This document shows positions 33,224 through 44,812 of a stretch of 64,000 bases of DNA, piece after piece. The notes under the pieces are model-generated. The model did not search any database. It saw only the letters and a list, made by a program, of their open reading frames with translations, and was not told the origin of the DNA. The stretch comes from Tupaia tana (lineage: Eukaryota > Chordata > Mammalia > Scandentia > Tupaiidae), in contig JAKSZU010000005.1 of assembly GCA_026018925.1 (NCBI GenBank), positions 25,546,779 to 25,610,778 of the forward strand, given 5' to 3'. Each line of letters starts with the position of its first letter. Position 1 is the stretch's first letter. The translations under genes and the position numbers were made by a program.

Positions 33224-33829
33224 AACTAAAAAATGGGAGTGTAGGGGGAACCGCACAATTGATTTTTAACTCTCTGCATGACTATGTAGCCTCTAGAGAA
33301 ATATTCTTGCAAGGGACTAATCTTTTTGAAAATTAGATCACAGAAAAAAAATTAATTTACCAAGTAAGCAGACTGAATTAGATGTACATTTTAAAAATGT
33401 TTTATTGAAAAAAAAAGTTTAGGCAAAACCTGGACCATAAATATACATGACTGAAAAAACTTATAAAGCTTTAAATCTCTAAAATATATGTCATCCACAG
33501 TTAAAAAAATGTGAATGATGTTTCATTTCTGTATAGCATTTTAGGTAATTAAAAAAAAAAACTAACAACCTGTCAAATTAGGTTTCTCATTTGATGCTTG
33601 GGATAGCCAATGAGTTAGGATTTCATCATCTATGCACCTGAAAGGTGAGGCAGTGACAGTAAATGTGATGTTTTGGCAGTTGTCAGGGTCTCCCATGGTG
33701 TTAAGAATTTGAAATGCCACCTCTCATGGAAACTATGTTGGGCTGCAAGCTGGAGGCTGGTGCAGAGTTAAAACATGTCATTTTGCAAGATTGACCCATA
33801 CAAGAAGGTTTCCAGTTGTGCCTGCAGAT

Positions 33830-33985
33830 CCCCCCTGGATATCCTGGGCTTGCATCTGTAATCAGGGCTGGCTGAAGCTGGGAGGATGACAGTGTAAAGA
33901 CTCCTTTGGAGGTGCTATCTCTTTATCTCTCTTTCTGTATTATAAAAGAAAGAAATAAATAAGATTTGAAAATAAATAAATAAAA
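33830..33985 (+). repeat. Second SINE family, 3' half
   Basis: 'GGCTGGCTGAAGCTGGGAGG', 'ATGACAGTGTAAAGACTCCT', a CT-rich run, then AAGAAATAAATAAG. Confidence 0.5.
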
Positions 33986-34889
33986 AAATATGTCATCCAC
34001 AGATACTCACATAGGCAGTGGCTAGTTTCCAACAGAAAACGAATGGATCAAGACCAGAAAATAAAGAGGAAATACAAACAAAATGCAAACCTCTGGGAAT
34101 CAGCCTGGCTGACAACTCTAAATAATTATAAAGCCTATCTTATAGTTATTAAACATGCAAAAATTAATTTGAAAAGGAAAACCTAAAGTTGAAGAAGGAA
34201 GAAAACAGCCATATTCAAATTCCCAAACGGACAGCAAATTACTACTAACAGGAACTAAATAAAGAAACTGAAAATAATGTCATGGAAAAATAGCCTCACC
34301 CAGTATGTTAGAGGAAGTCAGCTATAGATAGAACCTCCGAGTTCCCAGGTGTTCATTCTGTTGGAATCTCCTCTTCATTTTCTGTCCCTGAGTATTTTTT
34401 TCCATGGAAGACTGGCTGTTGCTCATGGGAATATTTACGTATTTTGGAAACTAAATCTTAACCAGTCTTGTCAGTCACAGTATTAAAGTAAGATGGATCA
34501 ACCAGACTGAGATGGAACAACTAGACAGAAAGAGACTAGGACAGAAAAACTTCCAACTCAACCAAGGGAGGTAATAATGTCAACAAGGAAAAAGTGGCCA
34601 ACAGTTCAGATGCCATGAAAGGGGAAAATAAGATAAGGGCCAAAAAGTGTTAGTTTGAATTTGCCATTAGAAGGTCATGGTGACCTCAGAAAGAACATTT
34701 CCAGAGATGAGGCAAAAGCCCAGACTAACACAGATATTTCTGTTAACATATGCACGCTACCAAACAGCACACTAGAAATTAGGGGGAAAAGGCTGGGATT
34801 GAGCTTTTAAAATCTGTACATCTGAAATGGGGAATGACTGCTCGTGGGTATGGGGTTTCTTTTTGGTAGAAAATATTCCAAAAATTAGA

Positions 34890-35035
34890 TTGTCATATAT
34901 TGGATACACATGCCCAAGATTCCGGCTGGCTAGAAAGACTGGGGGTGAGGGATAGGTTTTAGTATGAGACCCTGTTCAAGGTGTCTGTCTTTTTCTCTCG
35001 CCATCTCTAATGAAAGAAATAAACCTAAAAAAATA
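34890..35035 (+). repeat. Second SINE family, 3' half
   Basis: 'CCCAAGATTCCGGCTGGCTA', 'TTTTAGTATGAGACCCTGTT', GTGTCTGTC and AAGAAATAAACC. Confidence 0.55.
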
Positions 35036-35163
35036 ACATTGCAATGATATATGCATAATTCTGTGAATAAACTAAAAACCACTGAATTGTACACTTTAGG
35101 TAATTTTATAATATGTAAGATAGATCTCCTCTCAAACTACTAAAGCAAAAAGAAAACTATTAG

Positions 35164-35411
35164 GGGGCTGGCAGGTGGTGCGGTGGTTAAGGCAGGTAGA
35201 TTCCACATGGCAGACTGCGTAGTACTAGTTCCGGACCTGGTAACTTGAAAAACACGCTGGATATGCATGCCCAAAATCCCAAGAGAAGAATGGAGAAGGG
35301 ATTGTGTCGTGGTCATCCACACTGGGGGGGTGCTTTCTTACTCTCCCTGCTCCCCAGCCTACCAACAAATGCATGTACCCTATAGCAAAACTGAAAAATA
35401 ATAAAATACAT
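35164..35411 (+). repeat. tRNA-derived SINE, long form, older
   Basis: The duplication is AAACTATTAG (35154-35163 and 35412-35421). The head is GGGGCTGGCAGGTGGTGCGG and the body 'ACACTGGGGGGGTGC'. It combines a short-form type of head with the long body. Confidence 0.88.
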
Positions 35412-35544
35412 AAACTATTAGGGAACAAGTAGATCATATAATGCTTGAACAGAGGAAACCTCACAATTGGATAGCTCAGAGCCATCACCCTCAGAGTTTG
35501 TAAACACTTGGAACGGAACAAGAAAGGAAAAAAAACTAACATTT

Positions 35545-35740
35545 GTCGAGCGTGTAATTTGTGTCAGTCACTCACTGTGTGACAATCTTTAGATTTATAT
35601 TATACATCACTTCACCCGTATCCTCACAACCACTTTACAAATAGGAGACTTGAGGCTTAACAACCAAGCCAACATCATGTAACTATTAAGTGGCAGAGGG
35701 GAAAAAATAATCAGATCTGATTTCAAAGGCTTCTGTACTT
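35545..35740 (-). repeat. MIR SINE, antisense
   Basis: 'CCTCACAACCACTTTACAAA', 'AGGAGACTTGAGGCTTAACA' and 'TAACTATTAAGTGGCAGAGG' are the MIR 3' core read backward. Confidence 0.7.
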
Positions 35741-36010
35741 TCCACTGTATAACACTAAATTATTTCAGATGAGTTTTAGAAGTTAGGAAAACAGATTTCA
35801 CTTGTTTTATAAACTTGTACCTCTAAGCACAGTCAACGTTTGAGCAAGAAGGGCTGTAATGGTTATTAAAAAACAGAAATTATAAACAAAAAACTATGCA
35901 TCTTTGGAAAGGGAACATTTAACACTAACAGACCACACTGGCATTGAGGGAGATAACAGTTTATTCAAGCAGGTAACTCACTAGTAGGAGACTAGCATAG
36001 AGGATATTAA

Positions 36011-36290
36011 CTTTTTTCTTTTCTTTTTTTTTTTTTGAGAGGTTTTTGCTATAGGGCGTGTGCGCTCACCAGACAGACAGAGAGAGACAGAGAGACAGAA
36101 AGCGAGAAATCACTCTCCCCAGGGGGGGATGGCCACACCACAATCCCTTCTCCTCCGTTCTCCTCTCGGGATCCTGGGCACGCACGCACACGTGCCCTGC
36201 GTGACCCCCCTGCCACCGGGTCCAGGACACGAACCGCAGTAGACTACGTGGGAGTCCAGCGACATAGCCATTACGCTAACTGCTGGTCCC
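36011..36290 (-). repeat. tRNA-derived SINE, long form, young
   Basis: It has perfect 16 bp duplications GCATAGAGGATATTAA (35995-36010 and 36291-36306). The junction between body and head is altered to GCGTGACCCCCCTGCCACCG. Confidence 0.94.
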
Positions 36291-36339
36291 GCATAGAGGA
36301 TATTAAAAATAAACAGAAACAACAGAACAGAAATGGACT

Positions 36340-36421
36340 GGACTGTTTGGAAAGTCATGACACATTTTGCATAGAAAAACAGAAAACAGAAAAATATATC
36401 ATGACGATCCTGACCTCCTAA
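36340..36421. repeat. Mariner-type MITE (family 1), degraded
   Basis: GACTGTTTGGAAAGTCATGA, CATTTTGCATAGAAAAACAG, then ATATATCATGACGATCCTGA. The spacer is slightly expanded. Confidence 0.7.
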
Positions 36422-36911
36422 TGTATGACATTTAATTTGGTTAGGGTAGACCTGGGTTGAGACTTCCCAGGGGGTGGTGGAGACAGTGAGACAGTGAGCT
36501 GCACCTTCCAGGGAGGGCTCACTAGATGTAAGTGTGCTTTTTAGTTTTCTTAAACCAAAGGGGATTCTTGCAGCAGCCAAGAGCCAATCTGAAGGACTTT
36601 TTTCTGCAGAAGGTTATACTTCTCACTATTCTGGCTTATATTATGGAGTAAAAATTCATATGAACTGAGTATGCTAAACTGGTATCATTCCCTTATACCA
36701 ATTTCATATGAGCCAGTTCACATGAGAAAACATATGGCGTACCAGAACACACTACACCTTTAGCAGTAGTTGGAGAGTTCATACTGGCAGTGATGGTGGT
36801 GGTAATGTAGCAGCGGTAAAATTAAACAACGCATACTAAGTGCTACATGATGCCAGGCACTTAATGAGGCTGAAAAAATATGAGCATCTTAGAATCAAGA
36901 ACGATAAAAAC

Positions 36912-37166
36912 GGGGCCAGGATGTGGCGTGGTAGTGAAGGTGCCAGACGCCCATATGACCGACTGGTTTGAGTCTCAGACCTGGTGACTTGAAAAATCAC
37001 ACCGTGCATGAGCGTAGATGCCCAAAATTTCAAGAGAAGAACGGAGAAGGGATTGCGCCGTGGTCATACCCCTGGGGTGATTTCTCACTTTCCTTCTCTC
37101 TGTCTCTCTCCAGGCAAGTGCATATGCCCTATGGCAAAAACCTAAAAAAGAAAAAAAAAAAAAAAA
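36912..37166 (+). repeat. tRNA-derived SINE, older long form
   Basis: The head GGGGCCAGGATGTGGCGTGG is followed by 'TTGAAAAATCACACCGTGC', 'ACCCCTGGGGTGATTTCTCA' and CCCTATGGCAAAAACC, with an A tail. The flanking GATAAAA is a possible short duplication. Confidence 0.85.
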
Positions 37167-37203
37167 AGATAAAACATAAATGGAGTAAAATATACAAAAA
37201 TCA

Positions 37204-37375
37204 GAGCCAGCCCCATAGAGCACTGTACAGAGGGAGCTGGATCCCACATAGCTGACCACAGTTGAATTCAAGCTACAGTGGCACATGTGTTCGAATCGCC
37301 CAAATCCTGTGTTCTCTCTCTTGATATCTGTGGGGGACTGCCTTAATGCCCTTGGGGGGGGGGGGGAGAAAAAAT
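37204..37375 (+). repeat. tRNA-derived SINE, old truncated copy
   Basis: The old subfamily head (GAGCTGGATCCCACATAGCT) is followed by a shortened body ending in a G run. Confidence 0.6.
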
Positions 37376-37864
37376 AAAGAGGTCCCCAAATCAATTCAAA
37401 TGGTGGCAACAAAAATGGAAATTAAAGACATCTGAAAAGCCTCTACTCCACAAAAGCGACAAAAACACTGGAAAAACTTGTCATAACCAGCTATTTCTGA
37501 ACCCTGAAAATTAGCCAAAGGTTTACAGCAGTCCAAAGGGCATTTACTCAAGAAAAATGCTGACTCTCAGTAGTAGCAGAGAAAAAAACCATAAACCATG
37601 CAAAGAAGAACTGAAAGAGAGCTGGATGAGCATATTAATTTCAGACAAAACACTTTAAGAAAAAAAAAAAAACTGTTTTAGCAATAAATAAGGTCATTTA
37701 AAAATGATGAAATAAAGGTTCAATCTACCAAGACAATATAGCAATTATAAACATAAATAGGTTAAGCAAGTGAGCCTTCCTGATGACGAAATAAAAATGA
37801 AAATTAAAACAGGTAATTTGACAGTAACACTTTAAGTCTTAGATACTCCCATTTCTTGTTTTTT

Positions 37865-38090
37865 TTGTTTGTTTTAGTTTTTGCTATAGGGCGTGTATGC
37901 TTGACAGGGAGACATCCCCTCAGGGAGGATGGTCCCGCCAAAATCCCTTCTCCTGCATTTTCCCCTTGAAATTTTGGGCATGCACACACATGCACCTAGC
38001 ATGTTTTTCAAGCTGCTGAGTCTAGGACTTGAATCATGGAGTTGATGATGTGGCATCCAGCCACTGTAACCACCATACCACCTGCTGGCC
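37865..38090 (-). repeat. tRNA-derived SINE, old copy
   Basis: It runs from TTTTTGCTATAGGGCGTGTA to CACCTGCTGGCCC, with the GA-rich block deleted. Confidence 0.8.
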
Positions 38091-38458
38091 CTAATACTTC
38101 ACTTTCAATAACGCACAGGACAACTGGACATACAAACGAGAAAATAGAGATTCTAACAATAGTATAAAACAACTAGACCTAACAGGTATCTATGGAGCAT
38201 TTCACCCCATCAATGGCAGCATATACATTCTTAAATATACACGGGACATCTTCCAGAATGACTACCCACTAGGCCATAAAAAACGCCTTAAAAATTTTTA
38301 AAGGATTGAATAGTTATATCATGTTCTCCCATTGCAAATCATTCAAATGGGACCAAAATGTATAAAGCTAAAATTATAGATCTCTTTGAAGAAAACATGT
38401 CAATCTTTGTGACCTTAGATTAAGCAAAGGCTTCTTAGCTATAACATAAAAGCACAAG

Positions 38459-38731
38459 GGCTAGCAGGTGGCTTGGTGGTTAATGTGCTGGACTCCCACG
38501 TGGCTAACCGTAGTTCAAGTCCCAGACCTGGAGGCTTAAAACTCATGCGGGGTACATGTGCATGTATGCGTATCCAAAATTCTGCGAGGAGAATGAAGGA
38601 GAAAGAATTGCAGCATGGCCATCGTCCGGCACATGATTTCTCTTTCTATATCTCTGTCACTCTGGCAAGTGTACTTGCTCTATAGTAAAAACCTCTCTCT
38701 CTCTCTCTCAAAAAAAAAAAAAAAAAAAAAA
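38459..38731 (+). repeat. tRNA-derived SINE, older long form
   Basis: The head GGGCTAGCAGGTGGCTTGG is followed by GCTCTATAGTAAAAACC, (CT)n and a 22-base A tail. The flanks AAGCACAA and AGGCGCAA are a worn duplication. Confidence 0.88.
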
Positions 38732-39357
38732 GGCGCAAAGAAAAATAGATACATTAAACTTCATCAAAGTTAAAATTGTTTATCCTTCTAAGGACATAGG
38801 CGATCAAGGAGGTAACTGATAAAATGGGATAAAATAAGTGCAGATCATATACCTAATAAGGATCTAGTATCTAGAATACAAAAGGAATTCTTAAAAATAA
38901 ACAAAAAATAATAATCCAAACAAAAATGGACCAATATCACTTTTGGCTAACATCAAGTACAAAAATGAACTAATGATGCTGAACATCTGTCATGTGCTTA
39001 TTGGCCATCTGAATATTTTCCTTGAAGAAATATCTATTCAAATACTTTTTCCATTTTAAAATTGGATTATTTGTCTTTTTACTGACTTATAAGAGTTCTT
39101 TAAATATTCTTGATCCTATACCTTATTTTTCAGATGATTTGCAAACATGTTTGTAAATATATATCTGACTTTTACACGATACCTAAAAAGAGAATGCTGG
39201 TAAGAATGTGCCAAACACAAACTTTCCTCCAAGTTAAAGTATGAATTTAAACCACAATTTTTCAGAGGAAAAGAAAATGGCTCTAAACTTTACCATAAGA
39301 GAATACAAATGAACAATTAAGAAAAAAAAAAAAAAGGACACAACTACCATTAAGTTT

Positions 39358-39548
39358 TTTTTTTTAAGAATTATTTTACTTAGCTTTATTCACTTATTTT
39401 AATTTGACCAGAGAGGGACAGAACAAGAATGAGAGAGAGGGATGGGGGTGAGAGTGTGTGAGACAGCAAGCTGCCAGGTCTGGGATTTGAACCACAGTCG
39501 GCCATGTAGGAGTGCAGTGCCTTAACCACCACACCACCTGCCAGTCCC
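39358..39548 (-). repeat. tRNA-derived SINE, short form
   Basis: It has TTTTAATTTGACCAGAGAGG, a GA-rich run, AAGCTGCCAGGTCTGGGATT and the head ACCTGCCAGTCCCC. The flanks ACTACCATTAAG and ATTACCATTAAG are a near-exact duplication. Confidence 0.9.
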
Positions 39549-39678
39549 CAATTACCATTAAGCTTTAACAGTTTTAGATTGCTGACTGTGTGTTGGGGAT
39601 GACTGGTAGAGGGTAGGAGAAATACTTTATAGTTGATGTTGCTGTGTAAAATTTCACAATAAACTAAAATGTTATCTA

Positions 39679-39742
39679 TTGAGTCGGAAAAGTCATGACT
39701 TATTTTCTATGCAAAAATGCATCATGACTTCCGACAATCCAA
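39679..39742. repeat. Mariner-type MITE (family 1), best copy
   Basis: This is a 64 bp near-perfect palindrome from TTGAGTCGGAAAAGTCATGA to CATGACTTCCGACAATCCAA, with TA on both sides (39677-39678 and 39743-39744). No coding capacity. Confidence 0.92.
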
Positions 39743-40063
39743 TATGTGGCACAATATATAGAATATTTCTTAAAAGTTTTATTTCTCCTTTCGAAGATGT
39801 ACACTGCCCTTGTCTTGTAAAATTCTTCATTGCTTAATAATATATAACCATTAATAATAATAATTTTATTCAAGATACACTGTCTTTCATAAATATGCTA
39901 CTTTTGCCTGTACAAGAAAAAATCAGCTCTTCTTAACTGGAAATAGATTTCTTATGAGTAGAATTTCATTCAAATAGGGAAGGTGACCTTAAACTTGAAA
40001 TTACAGAATTTATACAAATCAGTGTTAATTCTCTATTTCTATTCAATTATAATTTTCAAACCC

Positions 40064-40217
40064 TGAGGCCGGCAGGTGGCATTGTGGTTAAGGGCTCTGG
40101 ACTCCCACGTGGCTAACTTCTGTTCGAGTCCTGAACCTGGCAGCTTGCTTTCTCATTTTCTCTCTCCCTCTCATTCTCTCCCTCTCTGGTCAAATTAAAA
40201 TAGAAAAATAGAAAGAT

Positions 40218-40253
<36 letters not shown>

Positions 40254-40300
40254 AAGGAAGGAAAGAGAAAGTAAGTTAGTTAAATAAAATAATTCTTTCA
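40064..40300 (+). repeat. tRNA-derived SINE, short form
   Basis: The head GAGGCCGGCAGGTGGCATTG is followed by TGGTCAAATTAAAATAG, then a (GATA)/(GA)n-expanded tail at 40200-40265. Confidence 0.9.
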
Positions 40301-40316
40301 AAAAATTATCAAACCC

Positions 40317-40557
40317 GGGACCAGCAGTTGGTGTAATGGCTATATCGCTGGATTCCCATATAGTCAACCATGGTTCGAGTCCCGGACCCAATGGTTTAAA
40401 CTCACACAGGGCGCATGTGCATGCGTGCCCAAGATCCCAAGAGGAGAAGGGATTGTGGTGTGGCCATCCCCCCAGGGGGTGATTTCTTGCTTTCTGTCTC
40501 TCTCTTTCTGGTGAGTGCACATGCCCTATAGCAAAAACTTCTCAAAAGAAAAAAAAA
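40317..40557 (+). repeat. tRNA-derived SINE, long form
   Basis: GGGACCAGCAGTTGGTGTAA to CCCTATAGCAAAAACTTCTC. The flanks ATCAAACCC and ATCAAACTC are a likely duplication. Confidence 0.92.
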
Positions 40558-40739
40558 GATCAAACTCTAAAATTGGAAGACAAAGGAGCATTTATAGCCA
40601 TATAATGTTCATACAGTGATTCCTTATCGCTGATGCTAAAATTCTATGCATTTTGAAGAAATTTACAGATCAAACTTACAAATTTCTAACAAACAAGTGA
40701 GATTGTGTATAGAGGTACCATAAGCTGTGCCTCAGAACA

Positions 40740-41560
40740 TCTTTCTTCTTACTAGTTTGTGTTGGTCTTAGAACATGGCTGCAAATATTTGATGTCCCAT
40801 CACAAGGTGAAGCCTATGTCACTCCTCTCCTTGGATCTAGGGGGCTTGTGATTGCCTCCAACAGGGGAAGAACAGAAAGGATGCCATGTAACTTCAAGTT
40901 AAGATCATTATAGGCCATGCAGCCTCAGCCTTGTTCACTGGAACACTGAGATACCATGTTAAAAATTATTTTTCTTTTGAAGTTTTTATTTTATTCATGA
41001 TTGAGAGTATGTGCACCTGCCCTTGAGAGCAAGAGAGAAAATAAGAAGCATCCTCGATACTGGCTTGTCATACCATCATCTCCCTCCTCCAGTCCTCCAG
41101 GAGCTCAGGCAGGCACGTGAACAGCATTTTTCAGGTCAACAAGGCCGGATCTAAACCCACAGCTGGCCATGTGGCTTCTAGTGCTGTGGTCTAGTACATT
41201 ACTGCCTGCATCATGGAGGCTGGGTCAACCCTGTAGGAACTTGGAATGATCTGAGGTTGTCATACTGGGAGGGTCCCTGTAGGCTCTCCAGCTGACGAGT
41301 CTTAGCTGAGCTTGTGCTTCCAGTCATTCACACCAAGGTGCCAGATGTGAATGATGATGCCACCTTGGAAGTAGATTCTCCGATTTCAACTACTGCAGTC
41401 AATGGCTTTGAGTTTTTCCATCTGTTGCCCGGATATCATATGGCCTGCTGTGTCCTGTCTGAATTACTAACTCACAGAATTCACAAACAGAATCAAATGC
41501 TTGCCCTTTCGTATCAGTATGTTTGGGGTGGTTTGTTTCTCAGTAATAGATAAAAAGGGT
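40740..41560 (+). repeat. Old interspersed repeat, possibly LTR-type
   Basis: It contains 'ATTATAGGCCATGCAGCCTC', 'GTTCACTGGAACACTGAGAT' and, at the end, 'TTTGGGGTGGTTTGTTTCTC' with AGTAATAGATAA. I remember these as part of a mammal-wide repeat but cannot fix the family. A SINE interrupts it at about 40960-41215. The 79-codon open frame at 41314-41553 lies inside it and is not a gene. Confidence 0.5.
40960..41215 (-). repeat. tRNA-derived SINE, very old copy
   Basis: The GA-rich block, 'CATCATCTCCCTCCTCCAG' and the B-box side 'GATCTAAACCCACAGCTGGC' keep the family order. It is heavily worn. Confidence 0.55.
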
Positions 41561-42006
41561 ATTAATCAATAATTTAATTGACAAACATGAGATGGCTTTC
41601 AACTTTAGGGAAATGAAGTCAAACACTGGTAAAGATGTGGTCCTGTACTTAAAGAAATGTATAAGGTAGTAGTAGATCTGCACTTGCTACCAACTTGCAG
41701 ACTACTTCACAGAATAGTTACAGCATCTTGTGGATGATAAATATTTGCTGAATGATTGAACATATGAACTTTATTATTCAGGGCTGAATATTGGATAATA
41801 AACATTTCTACCTAAATTTCAATGTTTTTAATTGAGAGACTAAAGAAAAGTCAGATTGTTGATCACATATCTATTTGTTCAAATGGGATATAAAGTTCAT
41901 ATTAAATTTTTAAGTTAACTTTTTACAACTGATTACTCAATAATCACTCTCGGTTGTTTATAACAGGTGAATCCCCACTTTCTCTAGTCATTCATCTTTT
42001 CATTTT

Positions 42007-42276
42007 ATTTATTTATTTATTTAATTTTTGGGAGAGGTTTTTGCTATAGGGTGCGTGCACTTGCCAGAAAGACAGAGACTGACAGATGGAAAGCGAGAAA
42101 TCACCCCCCAGGGGGATGGCCACTCTGCAGTCCCTCCTCCTCCATTGTCCTCTTGGGATTTTGGGCATGCACACACACGCGCCTGGCGTGAGTTTAAGCC
42201 ACTGGGTCCAGGACTCAAACTGTGGTCGACTACATAGGAGTCCAGCGACATAGCTATTATGCCAACTGCCGGTCCC
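42007..42276 (-). repeat. tRNA-derived SINE, long form
   Basis: The duplication is CATCTTTTCATTT(T)A (41993-42006 and 42277-42290). The tail includes (TTTA)n. The head ends AACTGCCGGTCCC. Confidence 0.92.
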
Positions 42277-43082
42277 CATCTTTTCATTTATATTTCACAC
42301 AATAGGCTTACGATATTTTGGAAATGATTAAAGTAGTAACTCCAAATATTTATAAACATGTGGAAAACAGTATATAATTGCTAAGCCTCTATCAATCTGT
42401 AAATGATAGGATGGTCTGCACTTTCCAAGTATTTACATCATTATCACAAATGGTTTGATAGAAAATACTAGTAATACAACATCATGTTAATTCTTACACG
42501 CATGTTACTTAAATGAGTATTTCTAAAAATCTGTGAAATTTTATCTCAGTGTTTTCAAAATAAAGCAAATGAATCGAGACTTCTTCAGTTCCTCTAACAT
42601 CCCATAACTGATGTTCATTAGAGTCACAGAAGAATCCTATACCCTAAAAAGAGTAGCTCTTCTGAGAGAAATGAGAAGCCTAAAATATTCTTCATTTATA
42701 ACTAGGCCTGACCCAGACTAGTATATTCAAAAGTCTGGTGTCAATTTCCAGAAGGTCTCTGATATCATGTTCAGATTCTATGCCTGCTGGTGACAGAGAC
42801 AGATAAAAATTTAAGACTACATTACATGCATTTTTCAAAATTCTATCCTCCTCTTTCTCTCAGCTTCTATTTTTAGACAATACAGCTTGGATTTAAGTAG
42901 TTTCTTTATACGTCTAAGTGTTTCTAACGTTTTAGCAACCTCTCATTCTTTTTAAAATTCTTTATCATATGTCTTAATTATTTCTAACAAATATACTGGG
43001 ACCCCTTTAAAACACTGATATTTAGGAACAGGATGAACCTGAGTATTTCCGTATATCTGAAACTTTGAGTACTATCTCCTAT

Positions 43083-43149
43083 TGGGTCATGATACAGTTT
43101 TCTATGTTTTTTAATGCAAAAATGCATCATGACTTTTCTGATAACCCAA
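43083..43149. repeat. Mariner-type MITE (family 1)
   Basis: The right end CATGACTTTTCTGATAACCC is intact. The left end is TTGGGTCATGATACAG, with about ten bases of the inverted end deleted. Confidence 0.8.
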
Positions 43150-43415
43150 GAGTAAAGAATATGACTTGACTTGTGGTAGACCAGCATTGGTATATTAGCA
43201 AGTAAACAAGAAAATGAAAGTTTAAGTCTAACTATACCATTAACTATCTCCAAATCTTTGTGACTCAGTTTCCTTGTTTGTATAATGAGGGGGTTAGATT
43301 AGCGTATCTCCCTTCAATTCTATATGTGTAAGTGTAATAATGAAAAGCTGTTCTACATCAGACTATTATATCTAAGTCCAATATGATATGCTATGCATTG
43401 TTTTACTGCAGATTC

Positions 43416-43625
43416 GCCCAACTATGGTGGCTCAGTGATAGCATAACAGTCTGCAATGTTGGAAGCCACATGGAAAATGAAGGTTCAGTTCCTGGGCCAG
43501 CCAGGCGTGCAGTGTACTCTGGTTATCCTAGCTGGCTGGGAAGACTGGATAGGAGGATCGTGGTATGAGACTCTGGTGAGGATGCTTGTCTGTCTTTCTC
43601 TCTCTCTCAAGAAAAGAAATATATA
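43416..43625 (+). repeat. Second tRNA-like SINE family
   Basis: This is the best copy of this family: 'GTGGCTCAGTGATAGCATAA', 'TTGGAAGCCACATGGAAAAT', a B-box-like GGTTCAGTTCC, 'GCTGGCTGGGAAGACTGGAT', 'GGATCGTGGTATGAGACTCT' and a (CT)n end. Confidence 0.7.
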
Positions 43626-44061
43626 AATCAAAACCCAAAATGATTACTGTAGATTTATAGTGCACAAGCGGCTTAATGTGAGTTCATAGATCAACACATT
43701 TCTGTCATTTTGAGTGATTCTATAGACATGAGGTATATTTAAACCCTTTCTAAAGGCATAAATAATTTCAAAGATCAAGTCTTTTATCAGAATCAAAGTA
43801 TAACTTCGGTTATTAATCAGCTAAATAAATTAATCTTTTTAAAGTTTTTGTTAGGACAAAAATCCTCAATAAATGTTTAAAGTTTCCCAACCCCTAGTTC
43901 TTATTCAATCTACTCCCTAAACATAGAATTTTCAGATCTTACAAGTAAGTATATATATAAATATTTCCAAATAAGTATGTATGTAATTTTGCAACAAAAT
44001 TATCATTTTTACTGCTTTATAATAGCCCACTGAATTGACATATTGATACGACAGTATTTTA

Positions 44062-44310
44062 TTTGTTTTTGAAAGGTTTTTGCTATAGGGCTCACCAGAA
44101 AGATAAAGAGAGACAGAGAGACAGAAAGTGAGAAATCACCCCCAGAGGGGATGGCCATGCCACAGTCCCTTCTCCTCCATTCTCCTCTCGGGATCTTGGG
44201 CATGTATGCACATGCGCCTGGTGTGAGTTTAAGCCACTGGGTCCAGGACTCGAACTGCAGTCGACTACATGGGAGTCCAGTGACATAGGCATTATGCCAA
44301 CTGCTGGTCC
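44062..44310 (-). repeat. tRNA-derived SINE, long form
   Basis: The flanks TACGACAGTATTTTA and TACTACAGTATTTTG are a worn duplication. The promoter-distal part has a small deletion (GGGCTCACC). Confidence 0.9.
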
Positions 44311-44550
44311 CAATACTACAGTATTTTGAACCCTTCCCCACTTTTAAATAATTAGATTGAACCCAATTTATCAAATTTTGTGAAATGTAATAGAGAACAT
44401 CTTTATATAAAATTTTTCTTTCTTTTGGATAAAGGGCTTACTGTCTTGTAAAAAGTGCCTACCATTATATCCTGTCACTATTTGAATATAAGAAGTTCTA
44501 CATTATAGCAGCAAAAATAGTAATGAGTATAAAATGATGTATCTTCACTG

Positions 44551-44555
<5 letters not shown>

Positions 44556-44581
<26 letters not shown>

Positions 44582-44812
44582 GCTTACTCCTTTATTTCCT
44601 AAGAGACAGACAGAGGGAGATGTGGGGAGGGAGTGCACAGCTTCAACAGGGTCCCACACTCCCCTCCCAGTCCTGCAGTCAGCCCGCATCACGGGAATGC
44701 CCAACGTGTTCAGGGAGACCTCCGGGCCAACACGGAGCCCTCCTGTGTGGCTTCAGCATCACACAGCAGCACCCCTACGGGCTGTACCGCTGCAGCTGTG
44801 CCCTCGCTGTAG
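44556..44812 (-). pseudogene. Unidentified 5'-truncated processed retrocopy
   Basis: A 24-base T tract at the left is followed by AAAGCTTACTCCTTTATTTC, so the minus strand ends in an AATAAA signal about 14 bases before poly(A). The body is GC-rich, unlike its surroundings, and has no SINE blocks. On the minus strand a 33-codon open stretch ends at TGA, followed by about 150 bp that could be 3' UTR. The flanks CACTGTAGTT and CGCTGTAGTT are the duplication. I could not identify the parent mRNA. Confidence 0.7.

Larger units (their letters stand above)
37440..39200 (+). repeat. Rearranged L1 LINE remnant
   Basis: Plus-strand L1 endonuclease-region words appear (ATATTAATTTCAGACAAAAC near 37636, TCTATGGAGCATTTCACCCC near 38190), then ORF2 C-terminal words (GATACATTAAACTTCATCAA near 38749). 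From about 38960 the sequence reads as antisense L1 end (ATGTGCTTATTGGCCATCTG). This suggests internal deletion plus inversion. SINEs interrupt it at 37865 and 38459. Confidence 0.7.

Noticed and set aside
41314..41553. Plus-strand open frame of 79 codons
   Set aside because: It lies within an old interspersed repeat and shows no protein motif.
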